This document shows positions 16,922 to 25,349 of a DNA stretch of 64,000 bases, one piece after another; within the stretch, counting starts at the first letter, position 1, and every line of letters starts with the position of its first letter. This DNA is from Albidovulum aestuarii (lineage in GTDB: Bacteria > Pseudomonadota > Alphaproteobacteria > Rhodobacterales > Rhodobacteraceae): NCBI RefSeq assembly GCF_029961185.1, contig NZ_JASBQQ010000006.1:1-64000 (forward strand). The letters are read 5' to 3'. The position numbers and the translations under genes are program-made. The notes under the pieces are model-generated. The model was not told where the DNA came from and ran no database searches. It saw nothing but the letters and a program-made list of their open reading frames with translations.

Positions 16922-17640
16922 CGTCCCTCGGCCAAGGGCCCGAGCAGGATCAGCGCCGGACCATCGGCCGCCTCTTCGGCGATCAGAGCCTCCATCGTTG
17001 CCAGTGTGCCACGTACGATCATTTCCGCAGGCGTAGAGACGCTTTCGGCCAGAAGTGCCGGAGTTTCAGCCGACATGCCCGCCCCCTGCAACCGGTGTGC
17101 CAGTTCGGCGAACGTGCGCTTGCCCATGAAGATCACGGTCGTCGCCGTCGGATCGGCAAGGGCGGCAAGGTTCAGGTCCTCCGGCAAGGCGCCCGTCACG
17201 TCGTGCCCGGTCACGAATTGCACCCGCCGCGCCGTCAGTCGCCGCGTCAGTGGGATACCCGCCGCCGCCGCCGCTGCCATGGCCGAGGTCACGCCGGGGA
17301 TGATCTCATAATCGATCCCTGCCTCGCGGCAGGCGATGATCTCTTCTTCCAGCCGACCGAACAGCCCGCTATCGCCGGATTTTAATCGCACAACCCTCGC
17401 GCCGGATTTCGCATAGTCGACCAGAAGGCGGCTCACATGGTCCTGCTTGGGCGAGGCGCGGCCAGCGCGCTTGCCGACGCCGACCATATCCGCCCCCTCG
17501 CGCGCCTTGGCAAGGATCGGGCCAGAGGAGAGATCGTCGAACAGGACCGCATCGGCCCTTTGCAACCGATCGACCGCCTTTAGCGTCAGGAGTTCCGGAT
17601 CGCCGGGCCCGGATGACACGAAACTCACGAACCCCGTCAT
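16918..17640 (-). CDS. cobA: Uroporphyrinogen-III C-methyltransferase
   Basis: A 240-residue SUMT enzyme: two SAM-dependent methylations turn uroporphyrinogen III into precorrin-2, the entry to B12. Motifs are FVSSGPGDPELLTLKAVD, the VRLKSGDSGLFGR segment, IIPGVTSAMAAAAAAGIPLT and FVTGHD. It is a stand-alone CobA type, without the CysG dehydrogenase and ferrochelatase domains. It overlaps cobB and the DUF1636 gene by 4 bp each, so translation is coupled along the operon. Confidence 0.96.
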   Translation of the reverse strand: MTGFVSFVSSGPGDPELLTLKAVDRLQRADAVLFDDLSSGPILAKAREGADMVGVGKRAGRASPKQDHVSRLLVDYAKSGARVVRLKSGDSGLFGRLEEEIIACREAGIDYEIIPGVTSAMAAAAAAGIPLTRRLTARRVQFVTGHDVTGALPEDLNLAALADPTATTVIFMGKRTFAELAHRLQGAGMSAETPALLAESVSTPAEMIVRGTLATMEALIAEEAADGPALILLGPLAEGR

Positions 17641-18947
17641 GTCGCCTCCGCGATCAGATGAAAGAAGGTGCCGGTGGCATGGCCCCGGCGCGACCCGGTT
17701 TCGGGCACGGTATCGCCATTCGCATCGACGACCCGCGCCAGCGCCATATCGGGCTGGTCGAGAATCGTCGAGTAGTGAAATTCATGGCCACGCAGCCGCG
17801 CGCCCGGCCCGTGCCCGGGCACGGGCGCGGACAGTTCGGCCAAGCGGTAACCGAGATGCATCTTGCGTTTCTCGTATGAGGTGACGAGACCTAACAGCCC
17901 GGCCATTTCATGCCGCACACCTTCACGGTCGATGATCGCGGCCCCCATGGCCATGTAGCCACCGCATTCGCCATGCACTGGCCGGGTTTCGGAGAACTGT
18001 CTCAAACCTTGCCGAAACCGCGCTGCCGCTGCCAGTTCACCACCATGCAGTTCTGGATATCCACCCGGTAGCCAGCAGCAATCAGCACTCTCATCCGGCG
18101 CTTCATCGGCCAGCGGCGAGAACGGCAGAATCTCAGCCCCCGCCGCCCGCCAGCCGTCGAGAAGATGCGGGTAGACGAAGGAGAACGCAGCATCGCGGGC
18201 CAAGGCAATCCGTTGCCCCGGAGGTATGACCGCAACCGGTCCAGAGCCGACGAGCCGCGTGCCAGCTGCGGCCACCCGTATTGCGTCAAGATCGACATGC
18301 GCCGCCACGAACTCAGCCGCGTCGGCGATGATCCGGTCCAGTTCCGGCGTCTCTTCGGCCTGCACCAGCCCCAGATGCCGCTCCGGCACTTCGATCGAGG
18401 CCCGGCGCGGCAAGGCTCCAAAGACACGGATGCCCACCGCTTCCATCCCCACCCGCACCAGGGCCTCATGCCGGGGCGAGGCGACGCGGTTCAGCACCAC
18501 CCCCGCCACGCTCACATCCTGCCGCATCTGCGAAAACCCAAGCGCCACGGCGGCGGCCGACTGTGCCTGACCCGACACATCCAGAACCAGCACGACCGGC
18601 CAGCCGGTCAGCGCCGAAAGATCCGCCGAGGCGCCGGTGCCGGATTCGCCGGCCTGCGCGACCCCGTCAAAAAGCCCCATCGAGCCCTCGGCCAGCACCA
18701 GATCGGCGCCATCCGCCGCCCCGATAAGCCCGGAAATCCGGTCTTCGCCCATCGCCCAGGTATCAAGGTTCACTGAAAACCGGCCTGACGCTGCGCGGTG
18801 AAAAGCAGGGTCTATATAGTCCGGCCCGGACTTGAAGGGCTGCACCTCAAGTCCGGCAGCCCGGAACGCCCCCAGAAGCCCCAGCATTAGCGTCGTCTTG
18901 CCGGTCCCCGACGCAGGAGCAGAAATGATCAGCCCGTCAGGTATCAC
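17637..18947 (-). CDS. cobB: Hydrogenobyrinic acid a,c-diamide synthase
   Basis: A glutamine amidotransferase of about 436 residues that amidates carboxylates a and c of hydrogenobyrinate with ATP and glutamine. The N-terminal P-loop is SAPASGTGKTT, followed by KSGPDYIDPAFH; the C-terminal glutaminase domain has the nucleophile Cys in HGECGGYMAMG. Start is uncertain among three GTG codons at 18959, 18950 and 18947; GGGAGG best serves the last. A hairpin and a dispersed repeat lie in the 90-bp gap to cobM. Confidence 0.94.
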   Translation of the reverse strand: MIPDGLIISAPASGTGKTTLMLGLLGAFRAAGLEVQPFKSGPDYIDPAFHRAASGRFSVNLDTWAMGEDRISGLIGAADGADLVLAEGSMGLFDGVAQAGESGTGASADLSALTGWPVVLVLDVSGQAQSAAAVALGFSQMRQDVSVAGVVLNRVASPRHEALVRVGMEAVGIRVFGALPRRASIEVPERHLGLVQAEETPELDRIIADAAEFVAAHVDLDAIRVAAAGTRLVGSGPVAVIPPGQRIALARDAAFSFVYPHLLDGWRAAGAEILPFSPLADEAPDESADCCWLPGGYPELHGGELAAAARFRQGLRQFSETRPVHGECGGYMAMGAAIIDREGVRHEMAGLLGLVTSYEKRKMHLGYRLAELSAPVPGHGPGARLRGHEFHYSTILDQPDMALARVVDANGDTVPETGSRRGHATGTFFHLIAEAT

Positions 18948-18959
18948 CACGCCTCCCAC

Positions 18960-18986
18960 TTTCTGTCTGGAAATACTCTCGGGGGG
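18960..18986 (+). repeat. Dispersed intergenic repeat, copy A
   Basis: The sequence ttctgtctggaaatactctc followed by a run of six G matches a second intergenic copy at 34364-34388 with few differences. A weaker inverted copy lies at 50151-50179. All lie between genes. Confidence 0.5.
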
Positions 18987-18988
18987 TA

Positions 18989-19009
18989 CGGGGGGCAGAC
19001 AGCCCCCCG
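18989..19009. repeat. GC hairpin in the cobM-cobB gap
   Basis: A perfect 8-bp stem, cggggggc (18989-18996) with gccccccg (19002-19009), around a 5-base loop. It adjoins one copy of a dispersed intergenic repeat (18960-18986). It lies in the only gap of any size inside the cob operon and could act as a partial terminator or RNA processing site. Confidence 0.6.
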
Positions 19010-19049
19010 CTTCGGTCGGCCCGCCCCAGGCGGGACGAAATCAAAGGGG

Positions 19050-19835
19050 TCACGTCCCCGTCTCCGGAAAGCGCGGATCAGTACCGACGGGCCTATAACG
19101 GCGATCGTAATCGCCCGCATAGAGCCTGCTTTCGTCAAAATCTTCCGCACCGATGGAGCGGCCGACAAAGATCAGCGCCGTGCGCTCCATCTCGGTGCCG
19201 ACCGCCGTTTCCAGCGTCTCCAAAGTCGCCCGCACGATGCGCTGATCGGGCCAGCTTGCCCGCCAGATCACCGCGACCGGGCAGTCGGCACCGTAATGCG
19301 GGGTCAGCTCGGCCACCACCTTCTCCAGCACATGGACAGACAGATGGATCGCCAGCACCGCGCCGGTCCGGGCGAAGTTTTCCAGCGTCTCGCCCGGTGG
19401 CATAGAGGTCGCCCGGCCCGAGGTCCGGGTCAGCACGACCGACTGCACCACGCCCGGCAGGGTCAGTTCCGCGCCCAAAGCCGCCGCGCCCGCAGCGAAA
19501 GACGGCACGCCCGGCGTCACGTCATAGGGAATATCCAGCTCACGCAACCGGCGCAGCTGCTCACCCATCGCCGACCAGACCGACAGGTCCCCCGAATGCA
19601 GCCGCGCCACATCATGGCCCGCCTCATGCGCCGCGCTGATCTCGGCAATGATCTCATCGAGTGACAAGGGGGCCGTATTGACAATTTTCGCCCCCTCGGG
19701 GCAATGGCCCAGCACCGCCTCGGGCACCAAAGATCCGGCATAGAGACAGACCGGGCAAGACGCGATCAGGTCGCGGCCGCGCAGTGTCAGAAGGTCGGGG
19801 GCGCCCGGTCCGGCGCCGATGAAATGCACAGTCAT
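19050..19835 (-). CDS. cobM: Precorrin-4 C11-methyltransferase
   Basis: A 261-residue tetrapyrrole methylase that methylates C11 of precorrin-4. The motifs are [21 protein letters not shown] at the start, CLYAGSLVP (characteristic of CobM/CbiF), [12 protein letters not shown] and [22 protein letters not shown]. Length is normal. The start overlaps the cobE stop by 4 bp. Gap to cobB is about 90-100 bp. Confidence 0.96.
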   Translation of the reverse strand: MTVHFIGAGPGAPDLLTLRGRDLIASCPVCLYAGSLVPEAVLGHCPEGAKIVNTAPLSLDEIIAEISAAHEAGHDVARLHSGDLSVWSAMGEQLRRLRELDIPYDVTPGVPSFAAGAAALGAELTLPGVVQSVVLTRTSGRATSMPPGETLENFARTGAVLAIHLSVHVLEKVVAELTPHYGADCPVAVIWRASWPDQRIVRATLETLETAVGTEMERTALIFVGRSIGAEDFDESRLYAGDYDRRYRPVGTDPRFPETGT

Positions 19836-20194
19836 TCGTCTCTCCCCATTGCGATGGCGGCCGTGGCCAGCCCGTCGCCAGATACCACACGCGGCCCCAG
19901 AAGCCGTGCCCCCGGCCCGGCGGCAGCCAGAGCCGCCGCCTCGGCCACCGATCCCGTGCCAAAGCGTTCGGCCACTTTCGCCGATTGTGTCAGCACCACT
20001 TCTGCCGCCAGTGCCTCACGTCCAAAACCGCAGATCACAAGCCCCAGTTCGGCGGCCAAAGCCTGCGCCACCGGCGCATCGACCTTGACCGAAGCGCTCG
20101 CCAACAGCTCTGCCCCGCCGCCCGCGCGTTCCAGCGCATCCATGAGCGAGGCCACGGTCGCCGCCCCGCGAAATCCGATCCCCGCAACCCTCAT
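19832..20194 (-). CDS. cobE: CobE/CbiG C-terminal-like protein
   Basis: A 120-residue protein matching CobE, which equals the C-terminal domain of Cbi[21 protein letters not shown] at the start, then [12 protein letters not shown] and [12 protein letters not shown] with [13 protein letters not shown] at the end. CobE is needed in the aerobic pathway but its exact reaction is not firmly known. The long open frame upstream is antisense or alternative frame over cobL; the true start is the ATG at 20194 overlapping the cobL stop by 4 bp. Confidence 0.88.
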   Translation of the reverse strand: MRVAGIGFRGAATVASLMDALERAGGGAELLASASVKVDAPVAQALAAELGLVICGFGREALAAEVVLTQSAKVAERFGTGSVAEAAALAAAGPGARLLGPRVVSGDGLATAAIAMGRDE

Positions 20195-21378
20195 CTGGTG
20201 ACACTCCACTGCACCACGGGCCGCGCCGGTTCCCAGCCGCGCAGGCGGCCTAGCGGCGCCGCGCTGGCAATCTCGATCCGCATCAGACTGCCGCCCTTTT
20301 CGGCATGGTAACGGGCCAGCAAGGCCTCGGACTCGATCGTCACCGCGTTGACGACCAGCCGCGAGCCTTCGGGCATCGCTGTCCATACAGTCTCTATTCG
20401 AGCCGAATTCGCCCCGCCGCCGATGAAAACCGCATCCGGTTTCGGCAGGTCTGCCAAGGCGGCGGGCCAATCCGCCTCTGTCACCTTCAGCCGGTGGCCG
20501 ATCCCGAAGGCCGTCGCATTCGCCCGCACATTGGCCGCTCGGTCCGCCCGGCTTTCCACGGCCTCGGCCCGCGCCCCGGCTGCGGCAAGGCACCATTCGA
20601 CCGCGACCGACCCCGAGCCCGCGCCCAGATCCCACAGCACCTCACCCGGACCCGGCGCCAGCGCCGACAGCGTCAGCGCCCGGACCGGACGCTTGGTCAT
20701 CACCCCGTCCGAGGCGAAGAGTTCATCCGGTAGGCCCGAGGCACGCGGCAGGCCCGCCGCTCCCTCAGCGGCAATCGCCACCGCGACCGGATAGGCGGCG
20801 TCTGCGATGTCGAACCCCTCCGCAGTTGCCGCGCGGATGCGTTCCGAAGGCCCGCCGAGCGATTCCAGCACCGTCACGTGCGACGCCCCGAACCCCTTTG
20901 TCACCAGCCAGTCGGCCAGCGCCGTCACCGCCGCCCCGTCCCGCAGCAGACAGATCGCCCGCACCCCACGTGCCAGAACCGGGACCAACCGTTCGAACGG
21001 GGCGGCGTGAAGGCCAAGGCAAATCGCCTCTTCCAACCGCCAGCCCAGTCGCGACGCGGCCAGCGCAAAGGTCGAGGGCGCCGGATGCGACACCCATTCG
21101 CCGGACGAAAGATGCGCAGACAGCGACCCGCCCGCGCCGAACCAGAACGGATCGCCTGAGGCCAGAACTACGACTTTTCTGCTCTTTTCCGCCAAAACAG
21201 GGTCTATTTTGAGCGGCACCGGCCATTCCCGGCCACGCGAACCCGCACCGACCAGTTCCAGATGCCGCGGCCCGCCAAAGATGATTTCGGCCGTGTCCAG
21301 CGCGACACGACTTGCATCGGAAAGCCCGGCATGACCATCTGCGCCCAGACCAATGATCGTCAACCACGGATCAGACAT
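20191..21378 (-). CDS. cobL: Precorrin-6Y C5,15-methyltransferase (decarboxylating)
   Basis: A 395-residue bifunctional enzyme. The N-terminal half is a CbiE-type tetrapyrrole methylase (WLTIIGLGADG, VVLASGDPFWFGAGGSL); the C-terminal half is a CbiT-type methyltransferase with VLWDLGAGSGSVAVEW and VFIGGGAN. It methylates C5 and C15 of precorrin-6B and decarboxylates ring C's acetate. The ATG at 21378 shares CATG with the cobK ATG on the other strand. Both halves look intact. Confidence 0.95.
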   Translation of the reverse strand: MSDPWLTIIGLGADGHAGLSDASRVALDTAEIIFGGPRHLELVGAGSRGREWPVPLKIDPVLAEKSRKVVVLASGDPFWFGAGGSLSAHLSSGEWVSHPAPSTFALAASRLGWRLEEAICLGLHAAPFERLVPVLARGVRAICLLRDGAAVTALADWLVTKGFGASHVTVLESLGGPSERIRAATAEGFDIADAAYPVAVAIAAEGAAGLPRASGLPDELFASDGVMTKRPVRALTLSALAPGPGEVLWDLGAGSGSVAVEWCLAAAGARAEAVESRADRAANVRANATAFGIGHRLKVTEADWPAALADLPKPDAVFIGGGANSARIETVWTAMPEGSRLVVNAVTIESEALLARYHAEKGGSLMRIEIASAAPLGRLRGWEPARPVVQWSVTR

Positions 21379-22126
21379 GACGCGCGTCCTTCTTCTCGGC
21401 GGCACCAGCGAGGCGAGCCAGTTGTCCCGTCATTTCGCCACCCATAGGGTGGACGCGGTCTTTTCCTATGCCGGGCGCACCGATACCCCCGTCGAACAGC
21501 CGCTGCCGACCCGAGTCGGCGGCTTTGGCGGCGCTGACGGCCTTGCTGCCTATCTGAGCGCTGAAAGCATAACCCATGTGGTAGATGCGACCCATCCCTT
21601 CGCGGCTCAGATGAGCCGGAATGCAATTTCTGCCTGTGCAGACACGAACACGCCGCTTTGCGCCTTCGAGCGTAAGCCGTGGGAAGCGGGCGAGGGTGAT
21701 GATTGGACCCATGTCCCCGACCTCGCCGGTGCGGTCGCCGCTTTGCCCGAGGAACCCTCGTGCATTTTCCTCGCCATCGGCCGCCAGAACCTTGGGGCTT
21801 TCGCCGTGAAGCCCTGGCATCACTACGTCCTGCGGCTGGTCGATGCGCCGCAGGGCAAGCTGCCCCTGCCGGATGCCGAGGCGGTGATCGCGCGCGGCCC
21901 CTTCACAGAGGATGGCGACCGGAAGCTGCTGAAATCCCGCCGGGTGAACCTGATCGTGGCGAAGAACTCGGGCGGCAGCGGGGCGCGGGCCAAGCTCGAT
22001 GCCGCGCGCAGCCTCGGCCTGCCGGTGATCCTGATCGACCGGCCAGCCCTGCCGCCGCGCCGCACCGCGCGGAGCGTGGCGGAGGTTATGGCCTTTCTCG
22101 CTCACCGCGCCGACCTCGGCGTATAG
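21377..22126 (+). CDS. cobK: Precorrin-6A reductase
   Basis: A 249-residue CobK/CbiJ-family reductase that uses NADPH to reduce precorrin-6A to precorrin-6B, the step between CobF and CobL. Motifs are RVLLLGGTSEASQLSRH, the ITHVVDATHPFAAQMSRNA segment, FLAIGRQNLGAF and NLIVAKNSGG. It is the only plus-strand gene inside the long minus-strand cob operon. Its start codon overlaps the cobL start codon on the opposite strand and its end overlaps the cobJ 3' end by 25 bp. No ribosome binding site precedes the ATG at 21377, so an upstream start at 21353 or a leaderless mRNA is possible. Confidence 0.93.
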   Translation: MTRVLLLGGTSEASQLSRHFATHRVDAVFSYAGRTDTPVEQPLPTRVGGFGGADGLAAYLSAESITHVVDATHPFAAQMSRNAISACADTNTPLCAFERKPWEAGEGDDWTHVPDLAGAVAALPEEPSCIFLAIGRQNLGAFAVKPWHHYVLRLVDAPQGKLPLPDAEAVIARGPFTEDGDRKLLKSRRVNLIVAKNSGGSGARAKLDAARSLGLPVILIDRPALPPRRTARSVAEVMAFLAHRADLGV

Positions 22127-22836
22127 ACGAAGCGGCCGATACGGCGCGTGTCGCGGTTGCCGACGATCACGACCGTGCGCATGTCGGCCATCTCAGGCGT
22201 TGCCTCGGCAAGCGTCACGGTGTTCAGCGCCTCATCCGGTGTCGTGACGGCGCGGGCGAAGGAAATCAGCGTTTCGCCGCCCGCCTCTTCGCGCAGGATC
22301 TCCAGCGCGCGGGCGAATTGATGCGGGCGGCTTTTGGAGCGCGGGTTGTAGAAGGCCATGGCGAACCCGGCCTGCACCGCGAGGCGCAGGCGGTGTTCGA
22401 CCAGATCCCACGGCTTGAGATTGTCCGAAAGATTAATCGCGCAGAAGTCGTGGCCCAGAGGCGCCCCAAGCCGCGCGGCGGCGGCCAGCATCGCGGTGAT
22501 GCCGGGCAGAATACGGATGTCGTAGATCCCGGGGTCCGGGCGCTGTTCCAGCGCCTCGAAAAGCGCGGACGCCATGGCAAAGACGCCGGGATCGCCGGAG
22601 GAGACGATTACCACCCGCTTGCCCTCCGCCGCCATGTCGAGCGCATGACCGGCGCGGTCCAGTTCCACCCGGTTATCGGACGGGTGCAGGGTCAGCCCCT
22701 CGCGCGGGGCCACGCGGGCGACATAGGGAATGTAGCCGACCACATCGGTTGCCCCGGCGAGGGCCGCGCGGACCTCATCGGTCACAAGCGCCTCGTCCCC
22801 CGGGCCAAGGCCCGCAACCGCGATCCAACCGCTCAT
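22102..22836 (-). CDS. cobJ: Precorrin-3B C17-methyltransferase
   Basis: A 244-residue methylase that drives ring contraction and C17 methylation of precorrin-3B. The motifs are IAVAGLGPGDEALVT, DVVGYIPYVARV, VVIVSSGDPGVFAMASALFE, ILPGITAMLAAAARLGAPLGHDFCAINLSD and FYNPRSKSRPHQ. The start at 22836 overlaps the cobI stop by 4 bp. The 3' end overlaps cobK (opposite strand) by 25 bp. Confidence 0.96.
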   Translation of the reverse strand: MSGWIAVAGLGPGDEALVTDEVRAALAGATDVVGYIPYVARVAPREGLTLHPSDNRVELDRAGHALDMAAEGKRVVIVSSGDPGVFAMASALFEALEQRPDPGIYDIRILPGITAMLAAAARLGAPLGHDFCAINLSDNLKPWDLVEHRLRLAVQAGFAMAFYNPRSKSRPHQFARALEILREEAGGETLISFARAVTTPDEALNTVTLAEATPEMADMRTVVIVGNRDTRRIGRFVYTPRSAR

Positions 22837-23555
22837 GGCCGCCGCCCCTGTCCGTGCACCACCGCGATGGAGAAATAGGGTACCTTGGCGGGCGCCTCGC
22901 TGATCCGATGAACGCGCTGGTCGGTCATCGTGCCGCGTTCCACCAGCCAGGCGGTCTCCAGCCGCCCGGCAGCGGTCAGGCAACGCTTCAGCTTGTCCAG
23001 ATTGCGGCCGATCTTCATCACCACCAAAGCATCGGTGTCGCGGATGCGGCGGGTCAGTTCCTCCTCGCCCATCGTCGCCGTCACCACGGTCAGCACGTCA
23101 TCGCCCCAGGTGATCGGCTCGCCGGTCGCGGTCCAGCAGCCGGACATGCCGGTGATGCCGGGAATGACCTCCACGGTGCTGGCTTCGCGCAGCCGCGTGT
23201 AGAGATGCATGAAGCTGCCATAGAAGAACGGATCGCCCTCGCAGAGGACCAGAACCGTCTCTGTTTCGGCCAAAACGGCCAATTTTTCGGCCCAGACCTC
23301 GTAGAACTCCGCCATCACCCGGTTGTATTCGGGATCGGAGAAATGGATTTCGGTCGTCACCGGGTATTCCATCGGATATTCGATGGCATCCGGGCGCAAC
23401 ATGCCATTGACGATCTTGCGCGCCTGGCCCTCATAGCCCGCCTTGCGGAAATAGGCGATATGGGTCGAAGAGCGCACAAGCCGGTCGGCCTTCACACTCA
23501 TCAGATCGGGGTCGCCAGGACCGAGGCCGACGCAGATGACCTTGCCCATGCTCAT
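22833..23555 (-). CDS. cobI: Precorrin-2 C20-methyltransferase
   Basis: A 240-residue tetrapyrrole methylase that makes precorrin-3A from precorrin-2. It starts VICVGLGPGDPDLMSVKADRL and contains IAYFRKAGYEGQAR, VLVLCEGDPFFYGSFMHLYTRL and VIPGITGMSGCWTATG, matching CobI. The start at 23555 overlaps the cobH stop (ATGA); a second ATG two codons later is less likely. One copy of the recurrent CAGxGxC-type motif lies near 23251. Confidence 0.96.
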   Translation of the reverse strand: MSMGKVICVGLGPGDPDLMSVKADRLVRSSTHIAYFRKAGYEGQARKIVNGMLRPDAIEYPMEYPVTTEIHFSDPEYNRVMAEFYEVWAEKLAVLAETETVLVLCEGDPFFYGSFMHLYTRLREASTVEVIPGITGMSGCWTATGEPITWGDDVLTVVTATMGEEELTRRIRDTDALVVMKIGRNLDKLKRCLTAAGRLETAWLVERGTMTDQRVHRISEAPAKVPYFSIAVVHGQGRRP

Positions 23556-24181
23556 TCCTTCCGGCTGGCGAGCGCGTTGACGGCGGCGACCGTGATCGCC
23601 GATCCGCCAAGTCGGCCCTTCACGATGACGGAAGGTACGGGCAGGACCGCCATCAGCGCATCCTTGGATTCGGCAGCGCCCACAAAGCCGACCGGGCAGC
23701 CGATGATCGCCGCCGGGCGCGGGCAGGCGGGGTCTTCCAGCATGTTGAGAAGGTGGAAGAGTGCTGTCGGCGCATTGCCGATGGCGACGACGGCCCCCTC
23801 CAGATGCGGCCGCCACAGTTCCAGCGCGGCGGCAGAGCGGGTATTGCCCATCTCCTTCGCCATCCCCGGCACGCGCGGGTCTTGCAACGTACAGATCACC
23901 TCGTTACCGGCGGGCAGACGGGGCCGAGTGATCCCCTCGCTGACCATGCGCGCATCGCAAAGGATCGGCGCACCGGCTTCAAGCGCTGCCCGGGCGGCGA
24001 TGGCCATGCCGGGGGAGAAGCGGACATGTTCCTCAAGTCCCACCATCCCGGCGGCATGGATCATGCGGACGACGACGACCTCCTCTTCGGGGGTGAAGCG
24101 GGCAAGGTCGGCCTCGGCCCGGATCGTGGCGAAGCTTTCAAGGTAAATCGCGGCGCCGTCGGTCTGGTAGCTATGTGGCAT
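23552..24181 (-). CDS. cobH: Precorrin-8X methylmutase
   Basis: A 209-residue mutase that moves a methyl group from C11 to C12 to form hydrogenobyrinic acid. The catalytic His lies in RMIHAAGMV (about residue 44); CDARMVSEGI, ICTLQDPRVP, IGNAPTALFHLL and the GCPVGFVGAAESK segment are all canonical. Overlaps cobG by 11 bp and cobI by 4 bp. Confidence 0.97.
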   Translation of the reverse strand: MPHSYQTDGAAIYLESFATIRAEADLARFTPEEEVVVVRMIHAAGMVGLEEHVRFSPGMAIAARAALEAGAPILCDARMVSEGITRPRLPAGNEVICTLQDPRVPGMAKEMGNTRSAAALELWRPHLEGAVVAIGNAPTALFHLLNMLEDPACPRPAAIIGCPVGFVGAAESKDALMAVLPVPSVIVKGRLGGSAITVAAVNALASRKE

Positions 24182-25349
24182 GTTCGGTCTCGGTCAGAAG
24201 GGCGGGATTGGCAGTAAGCGTCGCGGGGATTAGTCCGGTCAGCGACGGGGTATCGGCGGCGGTGCCCATCCGGATCAGATCGACGCTGCCATCGGCCCGC
24301 CCGACCAGCACCAGCGGTGCGGGCGTGGGATGGGCGCAGCCCTTGGCGCAGCCCGAAACATGCAGCCGCGTGCCGGGCGCCAGCGAAGGGCAAAGCGCCT
24401 GCGCCAGCGGCCGTGTGGCGATCAGCGCCTGCGGACAGCCGGGCGCACCGGTGCAGGCGGTCACGCGCAGCATCGGGTCGGCGGGATCGGTGATCAGGCC
24501 GGGAATGCGCGGCGCTTCTGCCGCACCTTCGATCAGGATCATGCGCCAGGGCGTGACACGGAGTGGACCGATTTCAGCAAGAACAGACACTGTTTCGGCG
24601 GTCATCTGGCCGAATTCGAACCCGACGAGGAAACCCTGCGGCAACAGCCCTGGCAGGGGGGCCGCAGCAGCGGCGCGCGGCAGCGCCGGGATCTCGGTGA
24701 AGGCGTCCGGCAGCGTGGCACCCCGGGCAAGATGCGCCGCCATGCGGCCGCGGCCTTCGGGTGCACCGCCGGTTTCTAGGAACCATTCCGCGAGCCGGAG
24801 TGCCAGCCGCGCCGCCGTCGCGGGCGTCGCCTCGGTGCCGGTGGCAGCACCATCGGCGCGCACCAAAAGCCCGCCGCCGGGGCCGCGTTCGATGCGGATA
24901 TCGGCGGAGGTCTCGGACAGGACCGGCTCGGCACCGCAATCGACGGCATAACCGAACTTGCCGGGCGTTGCCGGGGCGTCCGGGTGGCTAAGCGCCTCGG
25001 TCAGCGACCGGACGACCTCCTGCACCCCGTCGTCTTCCTGCCAATAGGGCGTGACGGTGATGTTGCGGCGGCTCTCGGCCTCGGTCGTCTCGTCGATCAC
25101 GCCGAGGGCGGAAAGGCCCTCAATCAGCGGTCCGTGCGACGCCTCGGCGACTCCGCGGAGCTGGACATTGGCGCGGGCGGAAAGGTCGATGAGCCCGTTG
25201 CCAAAGCGCGCCGACAGGTCCGCGATGCCCTTGGCCTGTTCCGGCGTCAGCCGGCCGCCGCGCGGGCGCACGCGGACGACGAGGCCATCGCCCGACATCA
25301 TCGGACGCAGGGCGCCGGGGCACCAGCCCTTGATGACCGGATCGCTCAC
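24171..25349 (-). CDS. cobG: Precorrin-3B synthase, CobG
   Basis: A 392-residue monooxygenase of the nitrite/sulfite reductase fold with a 4Fe-4S centre; it uses O2 to turn precorrin-3A into precorrin-3B. Ferredoxin-like halves include GLIDLSARANVQLRG, and the cluster cysteines appear in TACTGAPGCPQA and VSGCAKGCAHP. Its presence shows the oxygen-dependent B12 route. It overlaps cobN and cobH. An exact 15-base match to a gpsA segment (GAAACAGTGTCTGTT) lies on the coding strand near 24582. Confidence 0.95.
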   Translation of the reverse strand: MSDPVIKGWCPGALRPMMSGDGLVVRVRPRGGRLTPEQAKGIADLSARFGNGLIDLSARANVQLRGVAEASHGPLIEGLSALGVIDETTEAESRRNITVTPYWQEDDGVQEVVRSLTEALSHPDAPATPGKFGYAVDCGAEPVLSETSADIRIERGPGGGLLVRADGAATGTEATPATAARLALRLAEWFLETGGAPEGRGRMAAHLARGATLPDAFTEIPALPRAAAAAPLPGLLPQGFLVGFEFGQMTAETVSVLAEIGPLRVTPWRMILIEGAAEAPRIPGLITDPADPMLRVTACTGAPGCPQALIATRPLAQALCPSLAPGTRLHVSGCAKGCAHPTPAPLVLVGRADGSVDLIRMGTAADTPSLTGLIPATLTANPALLTETEHAT

